Translations under genes and position numbers: made by a program
Notes under the pieces: generated by a model
The model's input: the letters and a program-made list of their open reading frames with translations, nothing else
Database searches by the model: none
Told to the model about the DNA's origin: nothing
Assembly: GCF_008642235.1 (NCBI RefSeq)
Contig: NZ_SJEV01000001.1
Span: forward strand, 186,001-250,000
DNA from: Planctomonas psychrotolerans
Lineage (GTDB): Bacteria > Actinomycetota > Actinomycetes > Actinomycetales > Microbacteriaceae
DNA length: 64,000 nucleotides
Reading direction: 5' to 3'
Shown: piece after piece, positions 33,083 through 41,865 of the stretch
How the letters are laid out: each line of letters opens with the position of its first letter
How positions within the stretch are numbered: the first letter of the stretch is position 1

Positions 33083-34966
33083 ATGACAACGAGTGCGTGC
33101 AGGCCGGTTCGTCGCCTGATCGTCATGGGAACGGTGGCAGGTGTGGCCATCGGGATGGTTCCCGCCTGGGCAGCGACCGCCGACGACACGACGGTGACGG
33201 CACCGAAGAACATCATCGTTCTGATCTCCGACGGCGGTGGATACAACCAGTTCGACGCCGCCCGCCTGTTCACCAGCGGCACGAGCTACGAGCAGGTCGC
33301 CGTCGACCCGGGCACCGGCGCCGTGAAGACGTCGGAGAGCACGCCGTCCGAGGTGTACGACTCCTACCCCACTCAGCTCGCGCTCGCGCACTTCTCGGCG
33401 AACGGCATCGGCCGCTACACGCCCGAGGAAGCATGGGGCTCGTTCGACTGGGTCAAGGAGGGTGCGACCGACTCCGGTGCCGCAGGCACGGCACTCGGCA
33501 CGGGTGTTAAAACGAACAACGGCGTCATCGGCTTCGACCCGGAGGGCAACCGCCTGCTCACCGTCGGTGAGCAGGCGCAGGAGGTGGGCAAGAAGGTGGG
33601 ACTCGTCACGTCGGTGCCGTTCAACCACGCCACCCCCGCATCCTTCATCGCCCACAACGCCAGCCGCAACGACTACCACGGCCTCGCGACCGAGATGATC
33701 GACAGCGGCGCCGACGTGATCATCGGCGGAGGCCACCCCAACTACACCGATGCGGGCACCTCACGTGCATCCGACTTCGGTGACGGCTCCTGGATCTCGC
33801 AGGAGGACTTCGCCCGGGTGAGCACCGGCGAGACCGACTACACCTACATCGAGACGAAGTCGCAGTTCGAGCAGGTCGCCGCGGGCGAGAACGTGCCGGA
33901 CAAGCTCTTCGGCCTGGCCCGGGTCGCCGAGACCTTCCAGTACAACCGCCCCGGGATCGCCAACAACGACGTGCTCCCCTACACCGACCCCGCGATCGCC
34001 GATGTGCCCTCGCTCGAGACGGCATCCGAGGCAGCCCTCAACGTGCTCGAACAGGATGAGGACGGCTTCTTCCTCATGGTCGAGGCCGGCGCGGTCGACT
34101 GGGCGGGTCACGCCAACCAGACCACGCGGGTCATCGAAGAGCAGCTCGACTTCAACAAGTCGGTCGGCGCGGTGAACGACTGGGTCGAAGAGAACAGCAA
34201 CTGGGACGAGACCCTCGTCATCGTCACCGCCGACCACGAGACCGGTTACCTCGCCGGCCCCGATTCGGGCGGCGACGACGGCTGGACCCCGCTCACGGGT
34301 GAGGCCGAACAGCTCCCGAACGTCGACTGGCACTCGGGTGGTCACACCAACGCTCTCGTTCCCGTCTTCGCCAAGGGCGCCGGGTCCGAGATCCTCGAGA
34401 CGCGCGCCACCGGTTGGGACGTCGTGCGCGGCGCCTACCTCGACAACACCGACATCGGCAAGACGATCTTCGACCTGCTGGGGCACGCCGCCCCGAAATC
34501 GGACTCCGCCGTGCCGGTCGAGGCGACCATTCCGCTCCCGACCCGGAGCGGCGCTCTCAGCCTCGCCGTGCCGTCCGCGACACCGGTGATGTTCAGCGGT
34601 GCCGGTAACGGGGCGACCCACGACGCCGAGCTGCCCGAGGTGGTCGTGCACGACACTCGCAATGAAGCCCAGGCGCAGGGCAAGGGCTGGACCGTCTCCG
34701 GCGCCGCGAGCACGTTCGTCGCCGGTAACCGCACCTTCGGCGCCGACAACCTCGCGTGGTCGCCGTTCATCGTCCGCTCGGAGTCCGGTGCGACCGCCGG
34801 TGGCACCGACACCCTCGAGGCCCCGGCCACCCTGGCCGAGGCCGACCGCGAGACGCGCGTCGGAGAAACCGTCGCCGGTGCCGACCTCGCGCTGACGATC
34901 CCCGCCGAGGCGGAGAGCGGACGCTACGGCAGCGAGATCACGATGACGCTGTTCGCGAAGGACTGA
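33083..34966 (+). CDS. Secreted alkaline phosphatase (PhoA family)
   Basis: A 627-aa exported phosphomonoesterase. The signal peptide ends near AWA-ATADD (residue 31). Active-site motifs: ISDGGGYNQ (metal Asp), GATDSGAAGTALGTGVKT (nucleophile Ser), EAGAVDWAGHANQ, TADHETG and HSGGHTNALVPVFAKG. The usual family core ends near 470; the remaining ~150 residues form an additional C-terminal domain with no motif I recognise. The ribosome site is GAGGAAG. Followed by two hairpins. Confidence 0.92.
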   Translation: MTTSACRPVRRLIVMGTVAGVAIGMVPAWAATADDTTVTAPKNIIVLISDGGGYNQFDAARLFTSGTSYEQVAVDPGTGAVKTSESTPSEVYDSYPTQLALAHFSANGIGRYTPEEAWGSFDWVKEGATDSGAAGTALGTGVKTNNGVIGFDPEGNRLLTVGEQAQEVGKKVGLVTSVPFNHATPASFIAHNASRNDYHGLATEMIDSGADVIIGGGHPNYTDAGTSRASDFGDGSWISQEDFARVSTGETDYTYIETKSQFEQVAAGENVPDKLFGLARVAETFQYNRPGIANNDVLPYTDPAIADVPSLETASEAALNVLEQDEDGFFLMVEAGAVDWAGHANQTTRVIEEQLDFNKSVGAVNDWVEENSNWDETLVIVTADHETGYLAGPDSGGDDGWTPLTGEAEQLPNVDWHSGGHTNALVPVFAKGAGSEILETRATGWDVVRGAYLDNTDIGKTIFDLLGHAAPKSDSAVPVEATIPLPTRSGALSLAVPSATPVMFSGAGNGATHDAELPEVVVHDTRNEAQAQGKGWTVSGAASTFVAGNRTFGADNLAWSPFIVRSESGATAGGTDTLEAPATLAEADRETRVGETVAGADLALTIPAEAESGRYGSEITMTLFAKD

Positions 34967-34977
34967 TCGATCGACCC

Positions 34978-35005
34978 GGGCGGGGCAGCCTCGCTTGCCC
35001 CGCCC
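34978..35005 (+). terminator. Terminator of the alkaline phosphatase gene
   Basis: GGGCGGGGCA (34978-34987) pairs perfectly with TGCCCCGCCC (34996-35005) around an 8-nt loop, 11 nt after the stop codon. Confidence 0.85.
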
Positions 35006-35009
35006 TCCC

Positions 35010-35040
35010 CCGCGGATCGGAACGTGGTTCCGGTCCGCGG
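35010..35040. terminator. Second, near-perfect hairpin
   Basis: CCGCGGA-CGGAAC (35010-35023) pairs with GTTCCG-TCCGCGG (35027-35040), a 13-bp stem interrupted by one unpaired pair and closed by GTG. It directly follows the first terminator and lies 38 nt before the next gene. It may be a second terminator or a leader structure for that gene. Confidence 0.65.
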
Positions 35041-35078
35041 GGTCATTCGTCGCTAGGGCGGCGAGAAAGGACATCCCG

Positions 35079-36182
35079 GTGCATCCCCGGCCCACTTCCC
35101 CCTCCTTCCCTGTCCGCCGGCTCGAGGGCCGCGGACGCTTCGTCGTCTCCGGCGTGCTCGCCCTCGCCCTCGCGTTGGGCGGCACTCTCGCGATCGTGCT
35201 CGACCCGGCGCACGCCGCCACGGCCTCGCCCGTTCAATGGTCGGTCGCGCCCGCCGATGCCGACGGCCCCGACGGCCGCGTGTCGCTGCGCCACGTGGGC
35301 GACCCCGGACAGACGATCGACGATGCCATCGCGGTCACCAATTTCGGCGCAGAACCGGGCACCTTCAGCGTGCTCGCCGGCGACGGCATCCTCGGCGCGA
35401 ACGGCGCCTTCGACATCGCCGCCGCTGAACCGGAGGACTCCGGCTCGTGGATCGGAATCGCCGGTCTCGACGACGGACAGCTCGCCCTGGCGGCCGGTGA
35501 GACCCGCGTGCTCCCGCTCTCCATCGCCATCCCCGCCGAGGCGGTGCCCGGCGATCACCCCGCCGGTGTGGTGGTCGCCCTCTCGCGCACGGACGACAGC
35601 GTGACCGTGACGAACCGGATCGGCGTGCGCGTGCACCTGCAGGTCGCCGGGGAGATCACGACGGCTTTGTCGGTGGGCGAGGCGACGACCACGTTCACAC
35701 CGTCGTGGGTTCCGTTCGCCCCCGGCACGGTCCGCGTCGAGGTGCCGGTCACCAATGAGGGGAACGTGCGCCTGGGTGCCGGGGTGACGGCGGAGCTCGC
35801 CGGACCCTTCGGGATCGGGAGCACGAGAACGAGCGGCACTCTCGATGAGCTCCTTCCGGGCGATGCCGGAACGGTCGTGCTCGACGCCACCGCGTGGCCG
35901 GCGTTCGTCGTCAGCGGGAATGCGACCGTCACCGGCATGACCGTGGGTGAGGACGACGTGCCCGTGCCGCCGGTGCAGGAGGTTCGGGTGTCTTCGGTCT
36001 CGATCCCCTGGACGGGACTCGCCATTCTCGCGCTCCTCGCGGCAGTTCTCGTGGCGGGGATGCTCGCTCGACGACGACGCCGCCGCCGCTCCGTCTCAGC
36101 GGCGGTCGTTACGGATGCCGGCCCTGTTTCTTCACCGGAGGCGGCCGATATCCGCGAGCACGAGACGGTGTCGCGGGGGTAA
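35079..36182 (+). CDS. Surface DUF916-like (WxL-associated type) membrane protein
   Basis: A 367-aa protein. An N-terminal signal/anchor (FVVSGVLALALALGGTLAIV) is followed by a beta-rich ectodomain. That domain resembles the DUF916 domain of Gram-positive cell-surface proteins (VQWSVAPADADGPDGR, PGQTIDDAIAVTNFG, LPLSIAIPAEAVPGDHPAG). A C-terminal membrane helix (about 315-335) and an Arg-rich tail follow. Domain order and topology are visible; the family name is recalled. The start is GTG with GAGAAAGGA upstream. No partner genes of a WxL cluster are nearby, so the role is unknown. Confidence 0.78.
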   Translation: MHPRPTSPSFPVRRLEGRGRFVVSGVLALALALGGTLAIVLDPAHAATASPVQWSVAPADADGPDGRVSLRHVGDPGQTIDDAIAVTNFGAEPGTFSVLAGDGILGANGAFDIAAAEPEDSGSWIGIAGLDDGQLALAAGETRVLPLSIAIPAEAVPGDHPAGVVVALSRTDDSVTVTNRIGVRVHLQVAGEITTALSVGEATTTFTPSWVPFAPGTVRVEVPVTNEGNVRLGAGVTAELAGPFGIGSTRTSGTLDELLPGDAGTVVLDATAWPAFVVSGNATVTGMTVGEDDVPVPPVQEVRVSSVSIPWTGLAILALLAAVLVAGMLARRRRRRRSVSAAVVTDAGPVSSPEAADIREHETVSRG

Positions 36183-36286
36183 GTCGGTCGAGCCCGGTTC
36201 GCCCCGGAGGCGGACGGCGGGACCCACCTGCCCCCGGAGTTGAACGACGCGACCGGCGAACCGCCGGCGTCGGACGTCGCGACCGG

Positions 36287-37297
36287 CTATCCGGCGCTCC
36301 GCACCCAGCCGAGCGCCGGAGCGACTCCCCCGGCGATGAGGCGGATCGACTCGAGGGTGTCCTCGTGCGGCGGATCGACCGGGTGCACCTGGAAGGCGAT
36401 GTCCGTCACCTCGGCGAGGATCGGGTCGGCGGTGAGGCTCGCCGTCACCTCCTCCACGGTGCCGACGTGCACGTCGTGCCAGGCCAGTAACTGGTCCGGA
36501 TCGGCGGTGGGGAACGTCAGTGACTGTCCGGTAGCGGTCAGCAGCCGGGAAAGGTTGTCGTGGGCTAGCGTGCGCAGTCGGTCCCGGTCGGCACCGACGG
36601 CGAGCGACCGCGAGGCGAGGATCCGCTCCGGGACGCCTTCCGGAAGCGCAGAGCGGTACGCCGCCACGACCTCCTGCTGAATCTGCGGGGTCGTGCGGTC
36701 ATCACCCGGCGCACGGGGCTGGGTGCGGGAGAGGAGGAGCCCGTTACCGCGACCGCCGATGCGTTCGGCTCCCTCGGCAGAGAACGTGGCTTCCCAGATC
36801 CGCTCCCCCAGCGTGCCGGGCGCGGGGTACAGGCGATTGCCGCCCGCGAGCTCGCCGCCGGTGAGCGCGGTGGCGAGGGTGGCCAGGCCGGCGTCGTAGA
36901 TCGCCCGGCGGTCCTCGACCGACCTGCCGAACGCCGACAAGGCAGTCGGGTTGCCGCCGCTGCCCACGCCGAGCTGCAAGCGGCCGCCCGACAGCACGTC
37001 GAGCACCACCGCATCCTCGGCCAGGCGAACCGGATCCTCGGTCGGCAGCGTGACGATGCCGGTGGCAACGTGGATGCGACTCGTGCGCGCGGCTATGTGC
37101 GAGAGGAAGACGAGCGGCGACGGCAGCCCGCCCTCCGCCTCGTGGAAGTGATGCTGCGCCACCCACACGGTGTCGAGGCCGAGTTCCTCGGCGAGCAGGA
37201 TCTGCTCCGTCGCCTTCCGGTAGCGATCGGCGGCGCTCCCAGCATCGAGCACGCGAGTGAAGATGCCGACATGGGGCGCGGTCACGGGGTTCTGCAT
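36287..37297 (-). CDS. Luciferase-like FMN-dependent oxidoreductase
   Basis: A 336-aa single-domain luciferase-superfamily protein: VGIFTRVLDAGS, LGLDTVWVAQHHFHEAEGG, LSHIAARTSRIHVATGI and GRLQLGVGSGGNPTALSAFG. It belongs to a different branch from the three NtaA-type monooxygenases at 22.9-27.9 kb and is not linked to them. No reductase gene is adjacent. Monocistronic; substrate unknown. Confidence 0.88.
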   Translation of the reverse strand: MQNPVTAPHVGIFTRVLDAGSAADRYRKATEQILLAEELGLDTVWVAQHHFHEAEGGLPSPLVFLSHIAARTSRIHVATGIVTLPTEDPVRLAEDAVVLDVLSGGRLQLGVGSGGNPTALSAFGRSVEDRRAIYDAGLATLATALTGGELAGGNRLYPAPGTLGERIWEATFSAEGAERIGGRGNGLLLSRTQPRAPGDDRTTPQIQQEVVAAYRSALPEGVPERILASRSLAVGADRDRLRTLAHDNLSRLLTATGQSLTFPTADPDQLLAWHDVHVGTVEEVTASLTADPILAEVTDIAFQVHPVDPPHEDTLESIRLIAGGVAPALGWVRSAG

Positions 37298-37418
37298 TCG
37301 TCGGAGGAGCTCACCCGTCCGACGATATACACGGTCTCATTCGACGACTGCATCGTGTCGTCGTGTGTCATCCGGCGGATGCGATGGGGCCTCGCTCGGC
37401 GGGCATCGGCTCGCGACG

Positions 37419-37763
37419 TCAGGGCACCGTGTTTCGGGAGTCAATACCCACCCCGAGCCAGTAGCCGAGTTCCGCCTCGTCCTCGATCAGTGCACTCGGC
37501 ACGGTGAGCCACCCGTTGCCCATCGGCCGATCCTTCCCCATGAAGGCCGGCTGACCGCCGCGCGCGATCAGGTGGTCGTAGCGGGCCGGATCCGTGCGCA
37601 CGAGCAGGTCGCCGTCGCGTCCGGCGGCGACCGCCATCCGTTCGTCCACCAGAAACGACACGCCGCCGAACATGCGAACCTCGCGCACGTTCGGCTGCGA
37701 CTCCAGCAGGATTCGGAGCCGCTGCGCCAGGGCGTCCCGCGGGCTGGGGCGTTGCGTCGTCAT
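37419..37763 (-). CDS. TfoX/Sxy N-terminal domain protein
   Basis: A 114-aa protein. VREVRMFGGVSFLVDERMAVAAG followed by LLVRTDPARYDHL is the TfoX N-terminal fold, in which MFGG is the hallmark. The C-terminal TfoX domain is absent, so it is not a full competence regulator. Such single-domain proteins are common in actinobacteria, with no established role. Confidence 0.85.
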   Translation of the reverse strand: MTTQRPSPRDALAQRLRILLESQPNVREVRMFGGVSFLVDERMAVAAGRDGDLLVRTDPARYDHLIARGGQPAFMGKDRPMGNGWLTVPSALIEDEAELGYWLGVGIDSRNTVP

Positions 37764-37835
37764 TGCGGCGAGTCACTTCCTGCTCGTTCCTCGGTCACGG
37801 ATACCAGCCGAATATGGAGCCACGCCTACGCATTG

Positions 37836-37873
37836 TCAAGGGCACTGGAGCGGGGCCGCTCCAGTGCCCTTGA
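37836..37873 (-). terminator. Strong terminator of phoX
   Basis: An 18-bp perfect stem: TCAAGGGCACTGGAGCGG (37836-37853) and its reverse complement (37856-37873), with a 2-nt loop. It lies 12 nt beyond the phoX stop codon. Confidence 0.9.
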
Positions 37874-37885
37874 CTGTGGCCGTCG

Positions 37886-39946
37886 TTAGCCCTTCCAGAC
37901 CTGCACGACCGACGGACGCGGCCCGGCGAATGTCCCGGTGCTGTTCTTCGTGGTGTAGTCCGGGAAATGGGAGTGCTGGTCGGCGAAGGTGCCGTCTTCG
38001 CCCGGGTGCTGCACGGCCACGTAGACCATGCGCTCGTCCTCCCAGATCACGGGGCCGCAGGTCTCGGCTTCACGAGGGACGGCGAGGAACTGGTCGACCC
38101 GGCCGCGGTTGGCGCCCTCGAGTCCGACCCGGAACAACCCGTCGTTGTAGCCGATCGTGTTCGGCTGACCGTCGGTGGAGATCCACAGATTTCCGGATCC
38201 GTCGAAGGCCAGGTTGTCGGGGCAGGAGATCGGCGAGACCTGATCGGTCGGGAATCCCGAGAAGTAGGTCGAGCCGTTGACGGCGGGGTCGCCGCAGACC
38301 AGCAGGATGTTCCACGCGAAGCTCGTCGAGGTGGCGTCGTTCCGCGCCTCGGTGATCTCGATCACGTGACCGTCACGGTTGATGGTTCTCGGGTTGACCT
38401 CGTCCACCCCCGCCTTGCCGAGCGTACCGCGCTGCGTGTTGTTCGTGCACGCGACGTACACCTTGCCGGTCGTGGGGTGCGGTTCCACGTCTTCCGGGCG
38501 GTCCATCTTGGTGGCGCCCATCGCATCCGCGGCGAGCCGGGTGTGCACGAGCACCTCTTCGACGGTGAAGCCGGGAACGGCGCTCGCCCCGTTCAGCGTG
38601 AGCGGGATCCACTGGCCGCTGCCGTCGAAGGCGCCGTCGCTCGGCAGGGTGCCGTCGCCGGTGATCTCCGCGGCGGGCGAGTCCCCGCTGAAGCGGGCGA
38701 CATAGAGGTCGCCCGTCTCGAGGATCGTCTTGTTGTGCGCTCGGGCCTTGTCGCCCTTGCCGGGGTGGATCGTCTTGTGCGAGACGAACTTGTAGAGGTA
38801 GTCGAAGCGCTCGTCATCGCCCATGTAGGCCACGACGCGCCCGTCGGGGGCGACGGTCACGTTGGCGCCCTCGTGCTTCATCCGGCCCATCGCGGTGTGC
38901 TTCACCGGAGTGGACGTGGGGTCGTGGGGATCGATCTCCACGATGTAGCCGAATCGGTTCGGCTCGTTCTCGAAGCCGGGGTTCGCCACGGCGTCGAAGC
39001 GCGGCTCGATGGCCTCCCAGCCGTACGAGGACGGCTGGTTCGACAGGCCGTAGCGCATCTGCCCGACCGTGGCGCCCGGCGAACGGAAGTAGTTGTTGAA
39101 GTTCTCCTCGCCCGACAGCACGGTGCCCCAGGGGGTGGTGCCGCCGGCGCAGTTGCCGATGGTTCCGAGCACCGTGGTGCCGGTCGGATCGTCCTGCGTC
39201 TTCATCAGGTCGTGTCCCGCGGCCGGTCCGGTCAGACGGAACGGCGTGTGAGCCGTGATGCGACGGTTGTACTCGGATGTCCGCGAATACGTCCACGGGC
39301 GACCTCTTCTGGTGCGCTCGAGACCGACGACGGCCATCCCGTGCGCGGCCATGGTGATCCGCAGCTGCTGCAACCGCTCCTCTTCATCCGCGGCCGGCGG
39401 GAACATGATCGCAGGGTTCGTGTATTCGTGGTTCGTCACGAGCAGGCCGCGCCGAGCGCGGTGGCCCCGGGTGACGAGGATGTCCAGGTAGTCGTTGTTG
39501 TAGCCGAACTGCAGCGCCTGCGCCTCGGGCGTCTGGTTGTGGATGTCGAACTCGGGCGCGCCCGGCAGGATCGGGTCGCCCCAGCGGATGATCGGCGTCC
39601 ACTGGAAGCCGGACGGGACGACGAAGTCGTCGACCATCGCGTCGACCGGCGGGATGGCCGAGAACCGCAGCCCGGGCAGCGGGGCGGCGACGGCCGCACC
39701 GGCTGCACCGAGCGGGGAGTCATTCACGGCGAAGGTGAGCGCCAGCGCGCCGGCGCCCGCACCCATCAGCATCGAGCGGCGGGTTAGCGCGACACCGGCG
39801 ATGTCCTTGAAGTACGCGTTGTCCGACTGGTTGCAGACGCCCATCGCGCAGGCGTTGCCGCACTTGAGCTGGCACGTCACCGCGCTGCGCTTGCCCTTGA
39901 CGTGGCCTGCCATTGGGAGGCTGAGTCGTGTTTCCTGCTGCGGCAT
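37886..39946 (-). CDS. phoX: PhoX-family phosphatase (Tat-exported)
   Basis: A 686-aa DUF839/PhoX protein, a calcium/iron-dependent extracytoplasmic phosphatase family. A four-Cys cluster (Cys25, 29, 33, 38; CQLKCGNACAMGVC) precedes the twin-arginine motif LTRRSML (Arg56-57) and hydrophobic h-region, the arrangement typical of actinobacterial members. Conserved blocks include TGTTVLGTIGNCAGGTTPWGT, in outline GNCAGGTTPWGT-LSGEENFN, and DRPEDVEPHP. The ATG at 39946 follows GGGGAAA. Monocistronic with a strong terminator. It releases phosphate from organic esters. Confidence 0.9.
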   Translation of the reverse strand: MPQQETRLSLPMAGHVKGKRSAVTCQLKCGNACAMGVCNQSDNAYFKDIAGVALTRRSMLMGAGAGALALTFAVNDSPLGAAGAAVAAPLPGLRFSAIPPVDAMVDDFVVPSGFQWTPIIRWGDPILPGAPEFDIHNQTPEAQALQFGYNNDYLDILVTRGHRARRGLLVTNHEYTNPAIMFPPAADEEERLQQLRITMAAHGMAVVGLERTRRGRPWTYSRTSEYNRRITAHTPFRLTGPAAGHDLMKTQDDPTGTTVLGTIGNCAGGTTPWGTVLSGEENFNNYFRSPGATVGQMRYGLSNQPSSYGWEAIEPRFDAVANPGFENEPNRFGYIVEIDPHDPTSTPVKHTAMGRMKHEGANVTVAPDGRVVAYMGDDERFDYLYKFVSHKTIHPGKGDKARAHNKTILETGDLYVARFSGDSPAAEITGDGTLPSDGAFDGSGQWIPLTLNGASAVPGFTVEEVLVHTRLAADAMGATKMDRPEDVEPHPTTGKVYVACTNNTQRGTLGKAGVDEVNPRTINRDGHVIEITEARNDATSTSFAWNILLVCGDPAVNGSTYFSGFPTDQVSPISCPDNLAFDGSGNLWISTDGQPNTIGYNDGLFRVGLEGANRGRVDQFLAVPREAETCGPVIWEDERMVYVAVQHPGEDGTFADQHSHFPDYTTKNSTGTFAGPRPSVVQVWKG

Positions 39947-40280
39947 GTTTTTTGTTTCCCCTTCGAAGGCCGGTTCCGACCCGGTCAACGGAACACGGTC
40001 GAGGTGGCCGCGCGCTTGCGCTCGGGTGAACGCGGGCGGGCCGGGAGGTGGACCGTCCAGGGGGTCGGCAAGGAAGCCGCCGAGGAGGGGATGCAGCTGT
40101 CCGCGTGGGGCCTCCCCTTCCCACACGCGAACGCGACGGCGGAAAAATAGTCAGTGACGAAATCGCGGCGCCTCAATACAATGTGGACAGCGTCCACCGC
40201 CTGGCTGCGGCCGTCGAAATCCGCGACTGTCGTTCGAGCACGGGAGGGCGGTTTGGGGCGCAGTCAGGGAGGACGAACGC
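39947..40280. promoter_or_regulatory. Divergent region between phoX and the MFS gene
   Basis: 334 bp without a gene. It contains the MFS promoter/operator (40154-40198). A single GGTGAAC (40025-40031), i.e. one PhoP-type GTTCACC on the phoX strand, has no matching second repeat 11 bp away. Control of phoX by PhoP therefore cannot be claimed from sequence alone. Confidence 0.5.
40154..40198 (+). promoter_or_regulatory. Sigma-70-type promoter with an operator at the transcription start
   Basis: GTGACG (40154-40159) and TACAAT (40177-40182) are spaced by 17 bp. Immediately after the -10 is the inverted repeat GTGGAC-AGC-GTCCAC (40183-40197), where a repressor would block initiation. It lies about 83 bp upstream of the MFS start. 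No regulator gene is adjacent. Confidence 0.7.
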
Positions 40281-41777
40281 ATGCTCAACGCGGACGACGC
40301 GCAGGCCGCATCCTCGTCGGAGATCGAGCCCCCGCCCGACGGAGCAACGGCCTCACCTGCGTCGGGGGTCGTCACTCCGCTCGATGGCGCGCGCACCTTC
40401 GCCCAGGTGCTGGTGAATACCGCGGTCGCCAATGTCACGACGAGCTTCCTCTGGTTCGCCCTGACGTTCTGGGTCTACCTCGAGACCCGTTCGGTGCTCG
40501 CGACGGGCATCATCGGCGGCGCGTACATGCTGCTCGTCGCCGTGTTCTCGATGGCGTTCGGCACTCTCGTCGACCGGCATCGCAAGCACCGCGTGATGGT
40601 GTTCGCGGGGGCGGTGACGCTGGTCGCGTTCAGTGTCAGCGGCGGGCTGTACGTCGCGTTCCCGGAGTCCACGTTGCTCGACCTCGGCGGGCCGATGTTC
40701 TGGCTGTTCAGCGGGATCATCCTCTTCGGGGCAGTGATCGAGAACATGCGGAACATCGCACTGTCGACGACCGTCACACTGCTGATCCCGGTCGAGCGGC
40801 ACGCGAACGCCAACGGGCTCGTCGGCACGGTGCAGGGACTCGCGTTCATGGTGACGAGTGTCTTCAGCGGGCTCGCGATCGGACTGCTCGGCATGGGTTG
40901 GACGCTCGTCATCGCCATCGCCCTCTCGGCGGCGGCGCTGGCGCACCTGCTCTTCCTCCGCATTCCCGAGGATCAGCCGGTCCAGGATGGCGAGCGACGC
41001 CCGTTCGTCGACTTGCGCGGCAGCATCACCGCGGTGCGGGCGGCCACCGGTCTCTTCGCGCTCATCATCTTCTCCACGTTCAACAACTTCATCGGCGGCG
41101 TCTACATCGCGCTCATGGACCCCTACGGCCTCGAGCTCTTCCCCGTCGAGGTGTGGGGAATCGTGCTCGGCGTCACCTCGACCGGGTTCATCATCGGCGG
41201 GCTGCTGGTCGCGAAGTTCGGGCTCGGCCGTAACCCGATCCGCACCATGCTGCTGCTCGTCATGGCGATGGGTGTGCTCGGGGCGCTGTTCACCATCCGC
41301 GACTGGTGGTGGCTGTACGCCGGCGGCATCTGGCTGTACATGACGCTGATCCCGGCGGTCGAGGCGTCGGAGCAGACGGTGATCCAAAAGGTGGTGCCGT
41401 TCCGCGAGCAAGGGCGCGTGTTCGGCTTCGCCGCGGCGTTCGAGTCGGCGGCGGCCCCCATCACGGCGTTCCTCATCGCGCCGATCGCGGAGTTCTTCAT
41501 CATCCCGTTCATGGAGTCGGATGCGGGACGCGGCGGCTTCGGCTGGCTCCTAGGGGCGGGCGAGGCGCGCGGTATCGCGCTCGTGTTCCTGTTCGCCGGG
41601 CTGATCATGGTGCTCGCGGCTCTCGCAGCGTTCTTCACGAAGTCGTACCGCCGCATCTCGGCGCAGTACCTGGACCAGCCGGAGTCGGTTCCGGCGGAGG
41701 ACGCAGGTGCGGGCGCTGGTGCGGGCGCTGGTGCTGCGGCAGGGGATGCGACAGCGGAGGCGCAACTGCGGCGCTGA
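40281..41777 (+). CDS. MFS transporter, probable drug or metabolite exporter
   Basis: A 498-aa major facilitator with about 12 membrane segments. The loop between segments 2 and 3 is GTLVDRHRKHRVMVFAG, a GxxxDRxxRR-type motif. The polar N-terminal tail (~40 residues) and a low-complexity C-terminal tail (alternating Ala-Gly, from an imperfect GCGGGCGCTGGT repeat) are cytoplasmic. The ribosome site GGGAGGA precedes the ATG. An operator overlapping its promoter suggests induction by a ligand. The substrate is not visible. Confidence 0.88.
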   Translation: MLNADDAQAASSSEIEPPPDGATASPASGVVTPLDGARTFAQVLVNTAVANVTTSFLWFALTFWVYLETRSVLATGIIGGAYMLLVAVFSMAFGTLVDRHRKHRVMVFAGAVTLVAFSVSGGLYVAFPESTLLDLGGPMFWLFSGIILFGAVIENMRNIALSTTVTLLIPVERHANANGLVGTVQGLAFMVTSVFSGLAIGLLGMGWTLVIAIALSAAALAHLLFLRIPEDQPVQDGERRPFVDLRGSITAVRAATGLFALIIFSTFNNFIGGVYIALMDPYGLELFPVEVWGIVLGVTSTGFIIGGLLVAKFGLGRNPIRTMLLLVMAMGVLGALFTIRDWWWLYAGGIWLYMTLIPAVEASEQTVIQKVVPFREQGRVFGFAAAFESAAAPITAFLIAPIAEFFIIPFMESDAGRGGFGWLLGAGEARGIALVFLFAGLIMVLAALAAFFTKSYRRISAQYLDQPESVPAEDAGAGAGAGAGAAAGDATAEAQLRR

Positions 41778-41817
41778 GGATCAACGCGTGCTGTCAGCCG
41801 TGCGTGCGCGTTGATCC
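41778..41817 (+). terminator. Terminator of the MFS gene
   Basis: GGATCAACGCG (41778-41788) and CGCGTTGATCC (41807-41817) form a perfect 11-bp stem starting directly after the stop codon. Confidence 0.8.
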
Positions 41818-41865
41818 TGCCATGCCGTGTTGGCGGGGATCATGGATGTCCGGGTCCTCCGCCGA

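Noticed and set aside
40025-40031. PhoP box upstream of phoX
   Set aside because: Only one GTTCACC-like heptamer is present; the required second direct repeat at 11-bp spacing is missing.
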